A stretch of 64,000 nt of DNA from Chloroflexota bacterium (GTDB lineage Bacteria > Chloroflexota > Anaerolineae > Anaerolineales > UBA4823): assembly GCA_029557965.1 (NCBI GenBank), contig JAKQIM010000042.1, positions 16,377 through 80,376 on the forward strand, written 5' to 3'. The position numbers and the translations under genes are program-made. Positions 38,087-47,179 of the stretch are shown in pieces (positions within the stretch are counted from its first letter, which is position 1; each line of letters begins with the position of its first letter). Below the pieces are notes generated by a model. The model worked only from the letters and a program-made list of their open reading frames with translations, searched no databases and was not told the origin of the DNA.

Positions 38087-39282
38087 GCCAGAGCAAAATT
38101 ACCCGCAGCAGTATCAATCGTTTCTTCAACCGCATGCCTCTGCACCTGGCAGTCATCGGCCTGATGCTCATCTGGCTTATCCCTACCATTGGCCTGCTGG
38201 TCACCTCGCTGCGCCCGGTACAGTCGATCAACACCAATGGCTGGTGGATGGTCATGGCGGCCCCTCCGGGGATGGAATCGTACAACCAGTACTGCGGAGA
38301 ATGCCACGGACCAGACGGCAGCAAGATCGAAACCGCCGATCTGAGCGACCCGGCTGTGATCGAACAGTATCCACGCTCAATCCAACTGCTGGGCATGCTG
38401 CGCCAAGAGATCGATGGCCAGCCGCACATGGGCGACCTCGAGCTGCCATCTGCCCAAGAAGCCGCCGATATCGCTGCTCAGCTAAAGAAGATGGCCGGCG
38501 GCGAAGTCACCCCCCGGCTGACGCTCAACAACTACATCGACGCCCTGGTGGGCTACCGCGGCACCAACAATTACGTAGATGACTGCGAGGCCGGGGCCCA
38601 GGCTGCCGGCATGAACTGCAACATCTCAGACCTGCTCAACCCACGCGGCATGGGGCGAGCCTTCATCAACAGCCTGATCGTGACCATCCCGGCGACTATC
38701 CTGCCGATCTTGTTTGCGGCCTTTGCCGGGTATGCCTTTGCCTGGCTCGATTTCAAGGGCCGCTATTGGCTGTTCGCCATCCTGGTGGGGCTGCAAGTCA
38801 TCCCACTGCAAATGACGCTGGTCCCAATCTCTCGCCTATACGCACAACTGGGCCTGAACGGCACCTTCTGGGGCGTGTGGCTTTTCCACACCGGCTTTGG
38901 CATGCCCTACTCGATCTACCTGATGCGCAACTTCTTGGGCACCCTGCCGCGCGACCTGTTCGAATCTGCTTACCTGGATGGGGCCTCCCACTGGACTGCC
39001 TTCTATAAGCTGGCCATCCCGCTGGCCATGCCGGCTATCGCCGCGCTGGCGATCTTCCAATTCCTGTGGGTCTGGAACGACCTGCTGGTTGCGCTGGTCT
39101 TCTTAGGCGGCAAGCACCCGGTGATGACCTACCAGATCAGCAACATGGTCTCTTCGCTGGGCGCCGGTTGGCACCTGCTGACGGCTGCGGCCTTCTTATC
39201 CATGCTGCTGCCGATGATCGTTTTCTTCGCCTTCCAACGCTACTTTGTGCGCGGTATGCTGGCAGGGGCCGTCAAAGGATAA
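38083..39282 (+). CDS. Sugar ABC transporter permease (MalG/AglG-like) with inserted c-type cytochrome domain
   Basis: 399 residues against about 280 for simple MalG. TM1 is at about 20-43, then GWW (53-55) as in AglG-like proteins, then residues about 60-140 are a cytochrome c: [13 protein letters not shown] with haem-binding C71-x-x-C74-H75, ADLSDP, a distal-ligand Met116 in GQPHMGDLE, and a closing helix ([14 protein letters not shown]). After another 45 residues with Cys169 and Cys179 the permease resumes at about 190 (TM2, five helices in all after it), with EAA loop [14 protein letters not shown]. The insert lies outside the membrane, where haem c is attached. The frame is unbroken. See findings. 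Confidence 0.93.
   Translation: MSQSKITRSSINRFFNRMPLHLAVIGLMLIWLIPTIGLLVTSLRPVQSINTNGWWMVMAAPPGMESYNQYCGECHGPDGSKIETADLSDPAVIEQYPRSIQLLGMLRQEIDGQPHMGDLELPSAQEAADIAAQLKKMAGGEVTPRLTLNNYIDALVGYRGTNNYVDDCEAGAQAAGMNCNISDLLNPRGMGRAFINSLIVTIPATILPILFAAFAGYAFAWLDFKGRYWLFAILVGLQVIPLQMTLVPISRLYAQLGLNGTFWGVWLFHTGFGMPYSIYLMRNFLGTLPRDLFESAYLDGASHWTAFYKLAIPLAMPAIAALAIFQFLWVWNDLLVALVFLGGKHPVMTYQISNMVSSLGAGWHLLTAAAFLSMLLPMIVFFAFQRYFVRGMLAGAVKG
38260..38502 (+). other. Cytochrome c domain within the permease gene
   Basis: Codons 60-140. CGECH at 38293-38307; distal Met codon at 38428-38430. C71 to M116 is 45 residues, close to small class I bacterial cytochromes (about 49 in c551, from memory). Confidence 0.88.
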
Positions 39283-39329
39283 GGCTGGCCCGGCCATACT
39301 GCAAGCTAGATATGGATTTGGTATCTCGT

Positions 39330-40961
39330 ATGAGTGAAACCCTCTGGTACAAAAACGCTGTTTTCTATGAGCTGTACGTGCGCGCCTTTTGCGACAGCGA
39401 CGCCGATGGGCAGGGCGACCTGCGCGGGCTGGCCTCCAGGCTGGATTACCTACAGAGCCTGGGCGTAGACTGCGTCTGGCTCCTGCCCATCTACCCCTCT
39501 CCTCTGCGCGATGATGGGTATGATATCGCCGATTTCTACAACATCCACCCCGATTTCGGCACCCTGGAAGATTTCAAGTATTTCTTGGATCGCGCCCACG
39601 AGCTGGGGCTGCGGGTAATCCTGGACCTGGTTCTCAACCACACCTCAGATCAGCATCCCTGGTTCCAGGCAGCACGTGCCGACCGTAATTCGCCTTACCG
39701 CGATTATTACGTCTGGAGCGATACCCCCGACAGGTACGCCGATGCTCGGATCATCTTCCTGGATATCGAAACCTCTAACTGGACCTGGGACGAGCAAGCC
39801 GGGCAGTACTTCTGGCACCGCTTTTTCTCCTCTCAGCCAGACCTGAACTACGAAAACCCCGCTGTGCAAGAAGAGATGTTGAAGGTGGTCAAGTTTTGGC
39901 TGGATATGGGCGTGGATGGCTTCAGGGCTGACGCCGTGCCCTACCTGTTCGAAGAAGAGGGCACCAACTGCGAGAACCTGCCCAAGACACACGTGTTCTT
40001 AAAGCGTTTGCGCCGCCATATCGACGAGCACTATCCCGGCCGGGTTTTGTTGTGCGAGGCCAACCAATGGCCCGAAGATGTGCGCAGTTACTTTGGCGAT
40101 GGAGATGAATTCCAGATGGGCTTCCATTTCCCGGTCATGCCGCGCATCTTCATGGCCCTGGCCACCGCCGACCGCACCCCGGTGGTGGAGATCTTGCAAG
40201 CCACGCCCGAGATCCCCGATTCTTGCCAGTGGTGCACCTTCTTGCGCAACCACGATGAGCTGACGTTGGAAATGGTGACGCCCGAAGAACGCACCTTTAT
40301 GTGGAACACCTACGCGCCAGAGCCGCGCATGCGCCTGAACCTGGGCATCCGCCGCCGCCTGGCCCCCCTGCTGGACGGAGAACGCCGCAAGATCGAGCTG
40401 TTGAACTCAATCCTCTTCACCCTGCCCGGCTCGCCCATCATCTATTATGGAGATGAAATGGGAATGGGGGATGATATCTGGCTGCCCGACCGGGATGGCG
40501 TGCGCATGCCCATGCAGTGGGATGACAGCCCCAATGCGGGCTTCTCTAACGCGCCGGCCGACCAGCTTTACCATGCCCCGGTTGAGGGGGTGGTGTTCGA
40601 CTACCGCACCCTCAACGTGGCCGCCCAAAAAGCCGACCAGGGCTCTCTGTGGCACACCATCCGCAAGATGGTAGCCATGCGCAAGACCACCACCGCCTTC
40701 GGCTGCGGCGAGCTGGAATTCCTGGCGCCAGAGAACAAAAGCATCCTGGCCTTCACCCGCGGCTGCCAACAAGAAGTGATGCTGGTGGTGCACAACCTCT
40801 CAAGCACCCGGCAGGAGGTGGCCCTGGACCTCTTGGGGTGGCAGGGAGCTGCGGTCAAAGACATCCTCTCAGCCAAGGATTACCCGCCTGTTGGGCCAGG
40901 CCCCTACAGCCTGAACCTGGAGCCATACGGATATCTCTGGCTGCGCTTGCAAAATGCCTGA
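39330..40961 (+). CDS. treS: Trehalose synthase (maltose alpha-glucosyltransferase), GH13
   Basis: 543 residues from ATG 39330; ATG 39312 adds six residues and is possible. GH13 regions: [14 protein letters not shown] (I), [11 protein letters not shown] (II, nucleophile Asp), [12 protein letters not shown] (III, Glu), [13 protein letters not shown] (IV). The NHDELTLEM and [15 protein letters not shown] forms are characteristic of TreS, which turns maltose into trehalose reversibly. A C-terminal beta domain ends it. It closes the LacI transport locus, so maltose or trehalose is the likely imported sugar. Confidence 0.93.
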   Translation: MSETLWYKNAVFYELYVRAFCDSDADGQGDLRGLASRLDYLQSLGVDCVWLLPIYPSPLRDDGYDIADFYNIHPDFGTLEDFKYFLDRAHELGLRVILDLVLNHTSDQHPWFQAARADRNSPYRDYYVWSDTPDRYADARIIFLDIETSNWTWDEQAGQYFWHRFFSSQPDLNYENPAVQEEMLKVVKFWLDMGVDGFRADAVPYLFEEEGTNCENLPKTHVFLKRLRRHIDEHYPGRVLLCEANQWPEDVRSYFGDGDEFQMGFHFPVMPRIFMALATADRTPVVEILQATPEIPDSCQWCTFLRNHDELTLEMVTPEERTFMWNTYAPEPRMRLNLGIRRRLAPLLDGERRKIELLNSILFTLPGSPIIYYGDEMGMGDDIWLPDRDGVRMPMQWDDSPNAGFSNAPADQLYHAPVEGVVFDYRTLNVAAQKADQGSLWHTIRKMVAMRKTTTAFGCGELEFLAPENKSILAFTRGCQQEVMLVVHNLSSTRQEVALDLLGWQGAAVKDILSAKDYPPVGPGPYSLNLEPYGYLWLRLQNA

Positions 40962-40966
40962 AAAGC

Positions 40967-41003
40967 CAATGGGGCGGTGCTGGTAGGCCGCCCCATTGAC
41001 TTT
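40967..41003 (+). terminator. treS terminator
   Basis: 11-base-pair stem CAATGGGGCGG (40967-40977) with CCGCCCCATTG (40988-40998), then ACTTTT. Confidence 0.82.
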
Positions 41004-41015
41004 TAAGAATCCCCC

Positions 41016-41046
41016 TTGACATTAACGTTACGTCATAGTTTATACT
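41016..41046 (+). promoter_or_regulatory. MerR-type promoter
   Basis: TTGACA (41016-41021), a 19-base spacer with the palindromic core TAACGTTA, then TATACT (41041-41046). The long spacer is diagnostic of MerR-activated promoters. The predicted transcript begins at or within a base or so of ATG 41053. Confidence 0.85.
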
Positions 41047-41052
41047 AGGGCC

Positions 41053-41799
41053 ATGTTCACGGTGAAACAGCTCTCCAAAATGGCCGGCGTAACCCCGCGC
41101 ACCCTGCACTATTACGACCAGATCGGCCTGCTCAAACCCTCTCAAATAGGCGGGAACGGTTATCGTTACTATGGTGAGGAGGCCCTCTTACGCCTACAGC
41201 AGATCTTGCTTTATCGCGAGCTGGACCTGCCACTGGAGGAGATCAAAGGGATCATCGAAAGCGATGATTTTGATATCCTGAAGTCGCTTGAAGAACACCA
41301 GACCCAGCTCTGCCAACGCAGGGCTCGCATCGAGCGCCTGATCGATACGGTGAACAACACCATCCTGCACCTGAAAGGAGAAAAAGAAATGAGCCCCAAT
41401 CAACTATTCGACGTATTCAACGAGGAACAGCAGGCCGAGTACGAAAAAGAGGCCATGCAGATGTATGACCCCGAGGTGGTAAAAGCATCCTACAAAAAAT
41501 GGAACCGCTACAGCACAGCCGAAAAACAGCGCATCGGCGAGGAGGGCAATGCCATCTACCAGGATATCCTCGCCGCCATGCCCAAGGGTGCCGCCTCGCC
41601 CGAGGTGCAGGCTGGCATCGAACGCTGGCGCCGCCATATGGATTACTTCTGGACGCCCAACCTGGAACAGCTCTTGGGCATCGCCCAGGGTTACAGCCAG
41701 GATCCACGCTTCAGGGCCAACTTCGACAAGGTGGACCCCCGCCTGGCAGATTTCATGCTTGAAGCGGTGGATATTTATGTTAAGAACGTGCGGCGCTAA
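41053..41799 (+). CDS. TipA-like MerR-family activator
   Basis: 248 residues. N-terminal MerR winged helix (MAGVTPRTLHYYDQIGLLKP, YRYYGEEALLRLQQILLYRE), a coiled-coil dimer helix about 78-115, then a TipAS-type all-helical domain (about 120-248; YEKEAMQMYDPEVVKASYKKWN...), which in TipA binds thiopeptide antibiotics. It probably activates its own promoter when a drug binds. The 41046 AGGG is too close to be a normal ribosome-binding site, so leaderless translation is likely. The membrane gene next to it is convergent. Confidence 0.92.
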   Translation: MFTVKQLSKMAGVTPRTLHYYDQIGLLKPSQIGGNGYRYYGEEALLRLQQILLYRELDLPLEEIKGIIESDDFDILKSLEEHQTQLCQRRARIERLIDTVNNTILHLKGEKEMSPNQLFDVFNEEQQAEYEKEAMQMYDPEVVKASYKKWNRYSTAEKQRIGEEGNAIYQDILAAMPKGAASPEVQAGIERWRRHMDYFWTPNLEQLLGIAQGYSQDPRFRANFDKVDPRLADFMLEAVDIYVKNVRR

Positions 41800-41819
41800 G
41801 GCACCGCACGTTCTTGCTT
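41784..41819 (+). terminator. Terminator at the tipA-like stop codon
   Basis: GAACGTGCGG pairs with CCGCACGTTC across the stop codon (41784-41813), then TTGCTTTTT. Overlaps the end of the convergent gene. Confidence 0.8.
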
Positions 41820-42839
41820 TTTCGACCGCCACAGGGCCAGCAGCCCGTTCCCCAGCATCAACAGCGACAGCACAAAGACGAAGATGACCCCTACCAGGTT
41901 GGGGTCTGGTGTACCTTGCGCCAGGTTGGAATAAGCGATGCCATCCAAGATCGAGATCAGGATCGCCAGCCCCAGCCCGCCCATGAGCGCCAGCACCCGC
42001 CGCAAAGGAGATGCGGCCCGGAAGTAGCCCCAGGCCCCCAGGCCCAGCCCCAGTGTGGTGGCAATGATCAAGGCCGGCAGGTGAGGGTTGTGGACAGAAT
42101 CGAAGAGCATGAACATGTGGGCATACAAGACGTAAATGGCGAAGGATAAAAGCGTCCATTCCTTCCATAAGCCCGCTGCCAGAGTGCGCAGGGGCTGGAT
42201 GCTGCGCCGTAGTAAGAGCGCCAGCACCATCACACCCAACAGCGGCAGCCACATCTCTCCGCCGAAATGATACCCATAAGAGCCCATGTCGCTCCACCAC
42301 CAGCCAAACAGGATCGCCCAGGCCAGGTAAGCGTATCCCCAGCGCGGAAAGCCTTTGAGCAGACTGACCAATAAGCCAACCAGCACCAGCCAGTTGAACA
42401 ACAGGAAGGGATGGCCGGTCAAGACCTGCCACAAAGGCGGGTTGGCAGAATACGAGAGATGGAGGCCCAGTTTCTCAGCCAGGGTGCTGAGGCCAAACAG
42501 CAAGAAGGGCAGCACCGCCAGGATTGTATCCCTCACCGGCAAGGCCGGCACCCCATCACTGCGGTTCAAGATGCTCGTTTGTGTCATTTCGCTTCTCCGT
42601 TTCAACAGGAGCTGTCCCCATTGGGCCAGCACCGTCCAGGTCCAATCCCACAGCACACCCAGCCACAGCCAGGCCAACCCGCTTATACCGGCCTCAGCAT
42701 ATTGGGCGCGGCACAGGCTGCGGAAGACCTGTGCCATCTCGCCTGCAAAGCGCGTGCGAAAGGCCGGCGGGTAATAACCCAGCAAGCGGCGGTAGAGGCG
42801 ATCAGACCAGGCCAACTGCGGGGTATCCATCCAGCTCAC
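41796..42839 (-). CDS. PadR-associated multi-span membrane protein
   Basis: 347 residues. The N-terminus LYRRLLGYYPPAFRTRFAGEM is the short prefix domain often encoded next to PadR genes. About eight to nine transmembrane helices follow. No transport motif is recognised. Start overlaps the PadR stop (ATGA), so they are coupled. Probably a regulated membrane stress or efflux accessory; function unknown. Confidence 0.78.
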   Translation of the reverse strand: MSWMDTPQLAWSDRLYRRLLGYYPPAFRTRFAGEMAQVFRSLCRAQYAEAGISGLAWLWLGVLWDWTWTVLAQWGQLLLKRRSEMTQTSILNRSDGVPALPVRDTILAVLPFLLFGLSTLAEKLGLHLSYSANPPLWQVLTGHPFLLFNWLVLVGLLVSLLKGFPRWGYAYLAWAILFGWWWSDMGSYGYHFGGEMWLPLLGVMVLALLLRRSIQPLRTLAAGLWKEWTLLSFAIYVLYAHMFMLFDSVHNPHLPALIIATTLGLGLGAWGYFRAASPLRRVLALMGGLGLAILISILDGIAYSNLAQGTPDPNLVGVIFVFVLSLLMLGNGLLALWRSKKQERAVP

Positions 42840-43195
42840 TCGCCATCCGCCAACAACATGCCACGCTTTTGGGCGGCGCGCACCAGGCTCGCCAGGCGCT
42901 CGGCTTCCAGGCCGGCGACCTTCTCGCCCAGGGCGCTCAAGCGGTAATAACGCCGGCGCTCGTCATCCAGAGCCGGGTCGGGGCGCTCATCCAGCTCCAC
43001 GATCCAGCCATCTTCCAGCATGCGCTTGAGCAGGTTGTAGAGCGTGCCGGGCAGCAGCTTCACCGCACCGTCGGACTGCTGCGCCACCTCGCGTAAGATG
43101 GTATAGCCGTGCTTGTCGCCGTCTTTGAGGGCCAGGAGGATGGAAAAGGCTGCCGGGGAAAGAGGCAGGCGTTTTTGCAAATCAGGGTTTGTCAC
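42836..43195 (-). CDS. PadR-family transcriptional regulator
   Basis: 119 residues. Winged helix: LSPAAFSILLALKDGDKHGYTILREV, LLPGTLYNLLKRMLEDGWI, DERRRYYRLSALGEKV, then a dimerisation helix. Usual target is the adjacent membrane gene. Upstream AT-rich DNA with ATTTACGATAAAT (about 43216-43228) may be the operator. Confidence 0.9.
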   Translation of the reverse strand: MTNPDLQKRLPLSPAAFSILLALKDGDKHGYTILREVAQQSDGAVKLLPGTLYNLLKRMLEDGWIVELDERPDPALDDERRRYYRLSALGEKVAGLEAERLASLVRAAQKRGMLLADGE

Positions 43196-43369
43196 GATAT
43201 ATTCCTAATAAATATATTTATCGTAAATACACTATCGCAATTATATAAAACCGTCAAGAGGATTATCGTCGTACTCATTCCAGGCCTCCCGCATCGTTCA
43301 CGGGTTTATCGGGTGAATTTGACCAATCTTCATATTTGTGGCATAATACCCCACTGCACAGCAAAAGGC

Positions 43370-43652
43370 GATGATGGAAACGAGTAAGCCTGGCACTGAC
43401 TGCCAGCGACCCCGGGGAATGGTGCGAGCCGGGGCAGATCAGCAGGCTGAAAATCCTTCCGGAGCCGCAATCCGAACGCCCGCCTGGGGCCAGTAAGAAA
43501 GCCGGGGTGGTTCCCGTTAGCCAAACCGGTGATTACGAGCCAACCACTTGTGATCACGATACCAAGGTGCTTGCCGCAGATGGGCAAGAACCAGGGTGGT
43601 ACCGCGAGGCGTGTCAACTGCTCTCGTCCCTGGAGGGATGAGAGTTTTTATT
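43370..43652 (+). ncRNA. T-box leader (isoleucine, transcriptional type)
   Basis: The T-box sequence AGGGTGGTACCGCG is exact at 43593-43606. A terminator stem (CTCTCGTCCCT with AGGGATGAGAG, 43621-43644) and TTTTTATTTTA follow, so control is by transcription. Stem I occupies about 43375-43445 with GGTGCGAGCC at 43421-43430. A specifier reading ATC (43438-43440) followed by A matches isoleucine and the gene downstream. Uncharged tRNA(Ile) should allow read-through. The rest of the 43196-43679 gap is AT-rich promoter DNA for padR. Confidence 0.93.
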
Positions 43653-43679
43653 TTAATGCTTGAAAGCATGGAGGTCAGC

Positions 43680-46600
43680 ATGGCATTCAATGAAGTGCCC
43701 AATAAAATGGATTTCCCCGCCCAAGAGCGGGAAGTGCTCAAATTCTGGAAAGACAGCCAGGCCTTTGAGAAAATGGTGGCCCTGCACAAGGGGCAGCCAA
43801 AATGGTCGTTCATTGACGGGCCCATAACCGCCAACAACCCCATGGGCGTGCACCACGGCTGGGGCCGCACCTACAAGGATGTCATGCTGCGCTTCCGCAC
43901 CATGCAGGGCCACGAGATGCGCTACCAAAACGGCTTTGACTGCCAGGGGCTGTGGGTTGAGGTCAACGTTGAGCGCGAGCTGGGATTCAAATACAAGAAA
44001 GACATCGAAGAATACGGCCTGGCGCAGTTTGTGCGCAAATGCAAAGAGCGCGTCTTGCGCTTCGCCGCCGTGCAAACCGAGCAGTCGGTGCGCCTGGGCT
44101 ATTGGATGGATTGGAATGACCCCAACTTTTTACGCCAACTGGGCGAAAAGTTGATGGCGGACCCATCTGAGGTCATCACGGTGGAGGGGCCGGAGGGCCC
44201 GCTGACCGGCACGGTGGAACAGATCGTGGGCCAGTTGGGCATGCCGCAAATGGGCGGCTCTTACTTCACCTTCGCCAATGAAAACAACTATATGATCTGG
44301 ACCTTCTTGAAGAAGTGCTGGCAGAAGGGCTGGCTGTACCACGGCGACGACGTGATGCCCTGGTGCCCGCGCTGTGCTACGGGCATCAGCCAGCACGAGA
44401 TCGCCACCGAAGGCTACCGCGAGCTGACCCATAATTCGGTCACCCTGCGCTTCCCGCTGCGCGAACGCCCCGGCGAGGCCCTGTTGGTGTGGACCACCAC
44501 CCCCTGGACCCTGACCAGCAACGTGGCCGCGGCCGTGGGCCCCGAGCTGACCTACGCCCGCGTGAAGCAGGGCGAAGAAGTGCTGTACTTATCCAAGGGC
44601 ACCCTGCACATGCTGCGCGGCCCTTATGAAGTGTTGGGCGAGCTGAAGGGAAGCGAGATGCTCGGCTGGACCTACTCAGGCCCCTTCGACGATTTAGACC
44701 CCGCCAACCGTACCGGCGGCTTCACCAACCTGACCCAGCTCATCCGCGACGTCAAGCAGAGCGCGGCCGAGGCGCACCGTGTCATCCTGTGGGATGCCGT
44801 GGGCGAAGATGAAGGTACGGGCATCGTGCACATCGCCCCAGGCTGCGGCGCCGAAGACTTCTTGTTGGGCAAAGAGAACGACCTGCCCCTGATCGCCCCG
44901 CTGGACGAAGAGGGCTTCTTCTTAGAAGGCTTTGGCTGGTTAGCCGGCAAGCAGGTGGGCGAAGTGGCCCCCCTGATCTTTGAAGACCTCAAGCGCAAGG
45001 GCGTGCTGTACCACGTGGCCCCCTACACCCACCGCTACCCGGTCTGCTGGCGCTGCGACACCGAGCTGGTCTTCCGCCTGGTGGACGAATGGTACATCAG
45101 CATGGGCGAGAGCTACGACAAGCCGCGCGAAGCCCTTACCGCCGAAGAAAAAGAGCGCTCTTTGCGCTACCAGATCATGGACGTGGTGGACCAGATCCGC
45201 TGGATCCCCGATTTCGGCTATTCGCGCGAGATGGATTGGCTGCGCAACATGCACGATTGGATGATCAGCAAGAAGCGCTACTGGGGCCTGGCCCTGCCGA
45301 TCTGGGAATGCAAGTGCGGCAACTTCGAAGTCATTGGCGACGAGGCAGAGCTGAAGGCGCGCGCCGTGGCAGGCTGGGATGAATTTGAGGGGCACACCCC
45401 CCACCGCCCATTTGTAGACGCCATCCAGGTGACCTGCTCGAAGTGCGGCGACCAGATGACCCGCGTCCGGGATGTGGGCAACCCCTGGCTGGATGCTGGC
45501 ATTGTGCCCTTCAGCACCGTGCAGTACCGCAGAGACCCCGATTATTGGAAGCAATGGTACCCGGCCCACTGGATCAGCGAATCCTTCCCCGGCCAGTTCC
45601 GCAACTGGTTCTATTCGCTGTTGGTCATGGGCACAGTGGTGGCTGGCAAGCCGCCCTTCTTGCAGAACTTTGGCTACGCCACCCTGCTAGCCGAAGATGG
45701 GCGCGCCATGCACAAATCATGGGGCAACGCCATCGAATTCAACGAGGCCGCCGACAAGATGGGCGTGGATGTGATGCGCTGGCTGTTCTGCATGCACAAG
45801 CCCGAGAACGACCTGCTCTTTGGTTATAACCGCGGCGACGAAGTGCGGCGCGATTTTCTCATCCCGCTGTGGAATATCTACAGCTTCTTTGTCACCTATG
45901 CCCGCCTGGACGGCTGGCAGCCCGGCACCGAGGGCTTCGACCCCAACCACCCCGAAGGCCCCACCCCGCAGAGCGCCAACCTGCTGGACCGCTGGATCCT
46001 GGCCTGCCTGAACCAGGTGCTGCTGCGGGTGACGGCTGCCATCGAAAACTCAGATACCCTGACCGCCACGTTGGCTGTGATGGAGCTGCTGGATGACTTA
46101 AGCAACTGGTACGTGCGCCGCTCGCGCCGCCGCTTCTGGAAGTCAGAACTGGATAACGACAAGAACGCCGCCTACGCCACGCTCTACCACGTGCTGGTCA
46201 AGCTGGCCCGCACCCTGGCGCCGTTTGTGCCCTTCGTCACCGAGGTGATGTACCAGAACCTGGTGCGGGGCATTCAACCGGCGGCTCACGAAAGCATCCA
46301 CCACACCACCTGGCCCCAGGCAGACGCCGCCACGCAGGACGATGACCTGCTCGAGCAGATGACGCTTGCCCGCCGGGTGGCTTCGCTGGGGCTGAGTGCC
46401 CGCCAGGGCGCCAACCTGAAGGTGCGCCAGCCGCTCAGCAAGGTGCTGGTGCACGCTGGCAAAGCCGTTTTGCGGCAAGAGCTGGTCGAGATCGTGGAGG
46501 ACGAGCTGAACGTCAAGGCCTTTGAATTTGTGGCCGACGAAAGCCAACTGGTGACCTACAAAGTGCTGCCCGATAACAAGCTGCTGGGGCCGCGCTTCGG

Positions 46601-47084
46601 GGCGCGTTTCCCGCAGTTGCGCGCCGCCCTGGCTGCCGCCGACCCGGCCCGCATCGCCGCCAGCGCCCGCCTGGGCCAGCCGGTGGCCCTGGAAATGGAC
46701 GGGGAAACGGTCGAGCTGGCCGCGGCCGAGATCCTGGTCAGCACCCAGCCGGCCCCCGGCCTGGCTGTGGCCGCCGACAAGGTCATCACCGTGGGCATCG
46801 ATTCAACCCTGACCCCTGAGCTGAAGACCGAGGGCCTGGCGCGCGAGATCGTGCGCCGCATCCAGGATATGCGCAAGAAGGCCGACTTCAACATCGAAGA
46901 CCGCATCACCACCTGGTACCAGGCCTCTGGCGAGCTGGCGCAGGTCTTTGCCGCCTGGGGCACGTACATCTCCGGCGACACCCTCACCACCCAACTGCTC
47001 AGCGGCCCGGCCCCTGCCGGCGCATACGTGGAAGAGCATAAATTGGAAGAAGAAACGCTGACTTTGGCGATCAAGCAAAACTAA
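43680..47084 (+). CDS. ileS: Isoleucyl-tRNA synthetase, divergent class I motifs
   Basis: 1134 residues from ATG 43680 (GGAGGT upstream); the longer frame starts inside the T-box. It charges tRNA(Ile). Order: catalytic N-terminus, editing domain (about 190-400; TTTPWTLTSNVAAAVG), catalytic C part with WIPDFGYSREMDWLRNMHDW, ISKKRYWGLALPIWEC, two zinc-like Cys pairs (CKCGN; CSKCG), and an anticodon domain. The HIGH motif reads HHGW (MGVHHGWGRTYKD), and the KMSKS site reads MHKSWGN. These are unlike common IleRS, but the editing and zinc parts and the isoleucine T-box support the call. ValRS is less likely. Confidence 0.9.
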   Translation: MAFNEVPNKMDFPAQEREVLKFWKDSQAFEKMVALHKGQPKWSFIDGPITANNPMGVHHGWGRTYKDVMLRFRTMQGHEMRYQNGFDCQGLWVEVNVERELGFKYKKDIEEYGLAQFVRKCKERVLRFAAVQTEQSVRLGYWMDWNDPNFLRQLGEKLMADPSEVITVEGPEGPLTGTVEQIVGQLGMPQMGGSYFTFANENNYMIWTFLKKCWQKGWLYHGDDVMPWCPRCATGISQHEIATEGYRELTHNSVTLRFPLRERPGEALLVWTTTPWTLTSNVAAAVGPELTYARVKQGEEVLYLSKGTLHMLRGPYEVLGELKGSEMLGWTYSGPFDDLDPANRTGGFTNLTQLIRDVKQSAAEAHRVILWDAVGEDEGTGIVHIAPGCGAEDFLLGKENDLPLIAPLDEEGFFLEGFGWLAGKQVGEVAPLIFEDLKRKGVLYHVAPYTHRYPVCWRCDTELVFRLVDEWYISMGESYDKPREALTAEEKERSLRYQIMDVVDQIRWIPDFGYSREMDWLRNMHDWMISKKRYWGLALPIWECKCGNFEVIGDEAELKARAVAGWDEFEGHTPHRPFVDAIQVTCSKCGDQMTRVRDVGNPWLDAGIVPFSTVQYRRDPDYWKQWYPAHWISESFPGQFRNWFYSLLVMGTVVAGKPPFLQNFGYATLLAEDGRAMHKSWGNAIEFNEAADKMGVDVMRWLFCMHKPENDLLFGYNRGDEVRRDFLIPLWNIYSFFVTYARLDGWQPGTEGFDPNHPEGPTPQSANLLDRWILACLNQVLLRVTAAIENSDTLTATLAVMELLDDLSNWYVRRSRRRFWKSELDNDKNAAYATLYHVLVKLARTLAPFVPFVTEVMYQNLVRGIQPAAHESIHHTTWPQADAATQDDDLLEQMTLARRVASLGLSARQGANLKVRQPLSKVLVHAGKAVLRQELVEIVEDELNVKAFEFVADESQLVTYKVLPDNKLLGPRFGARFPQLRAALAAADPARIAASARLGQPVALEMDGETVELAAAEILVSTQPAPGLAVAADKVITVGIDSTLTPELKTEGLAREIVRRIQDMRKKADFNIEDRITTWYQASGELAQVFAAWGTYISGDTLTTQLLSGPAPAGAYVEEHKLEEETLTLAIKQN

Positions 47085-47095
47085 AATCACCGCGC

Positions 47096-47147
47096 AGACG
47101 CGGCGCTTGCAGAGCCCAGGATGAAAAGCTCTATGAGCGCCGCGTCT
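47096..47147 (+). terminator. ileS terminator-like stem
   Basis: AGACGCGGCGCT (47096-47107) pairs with AGCGCCGCGTCT (47136-47147), with an inner AGAGC/GCTCT pair. Begins ACCGCGCAGACG; may be a relative of the ACCGCAGAG repeat family. Confidence 0.6.
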
Positions 47148-47179
47148 TTGTATTTAAATTGGCGAATCGGGCATTTCGC

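Noticed and set aside
39066..39329. N-terminal extension of treS
   Set aside because: Overlaps the end of the permease gene in another frame; GH13 similarity starts at 39330.
41404..42432. 342-codon minus frame across the tipA-like gene and the membrane gene
   Set aside because: Covers two well-supported genes on other frames and shows no coherent fold.
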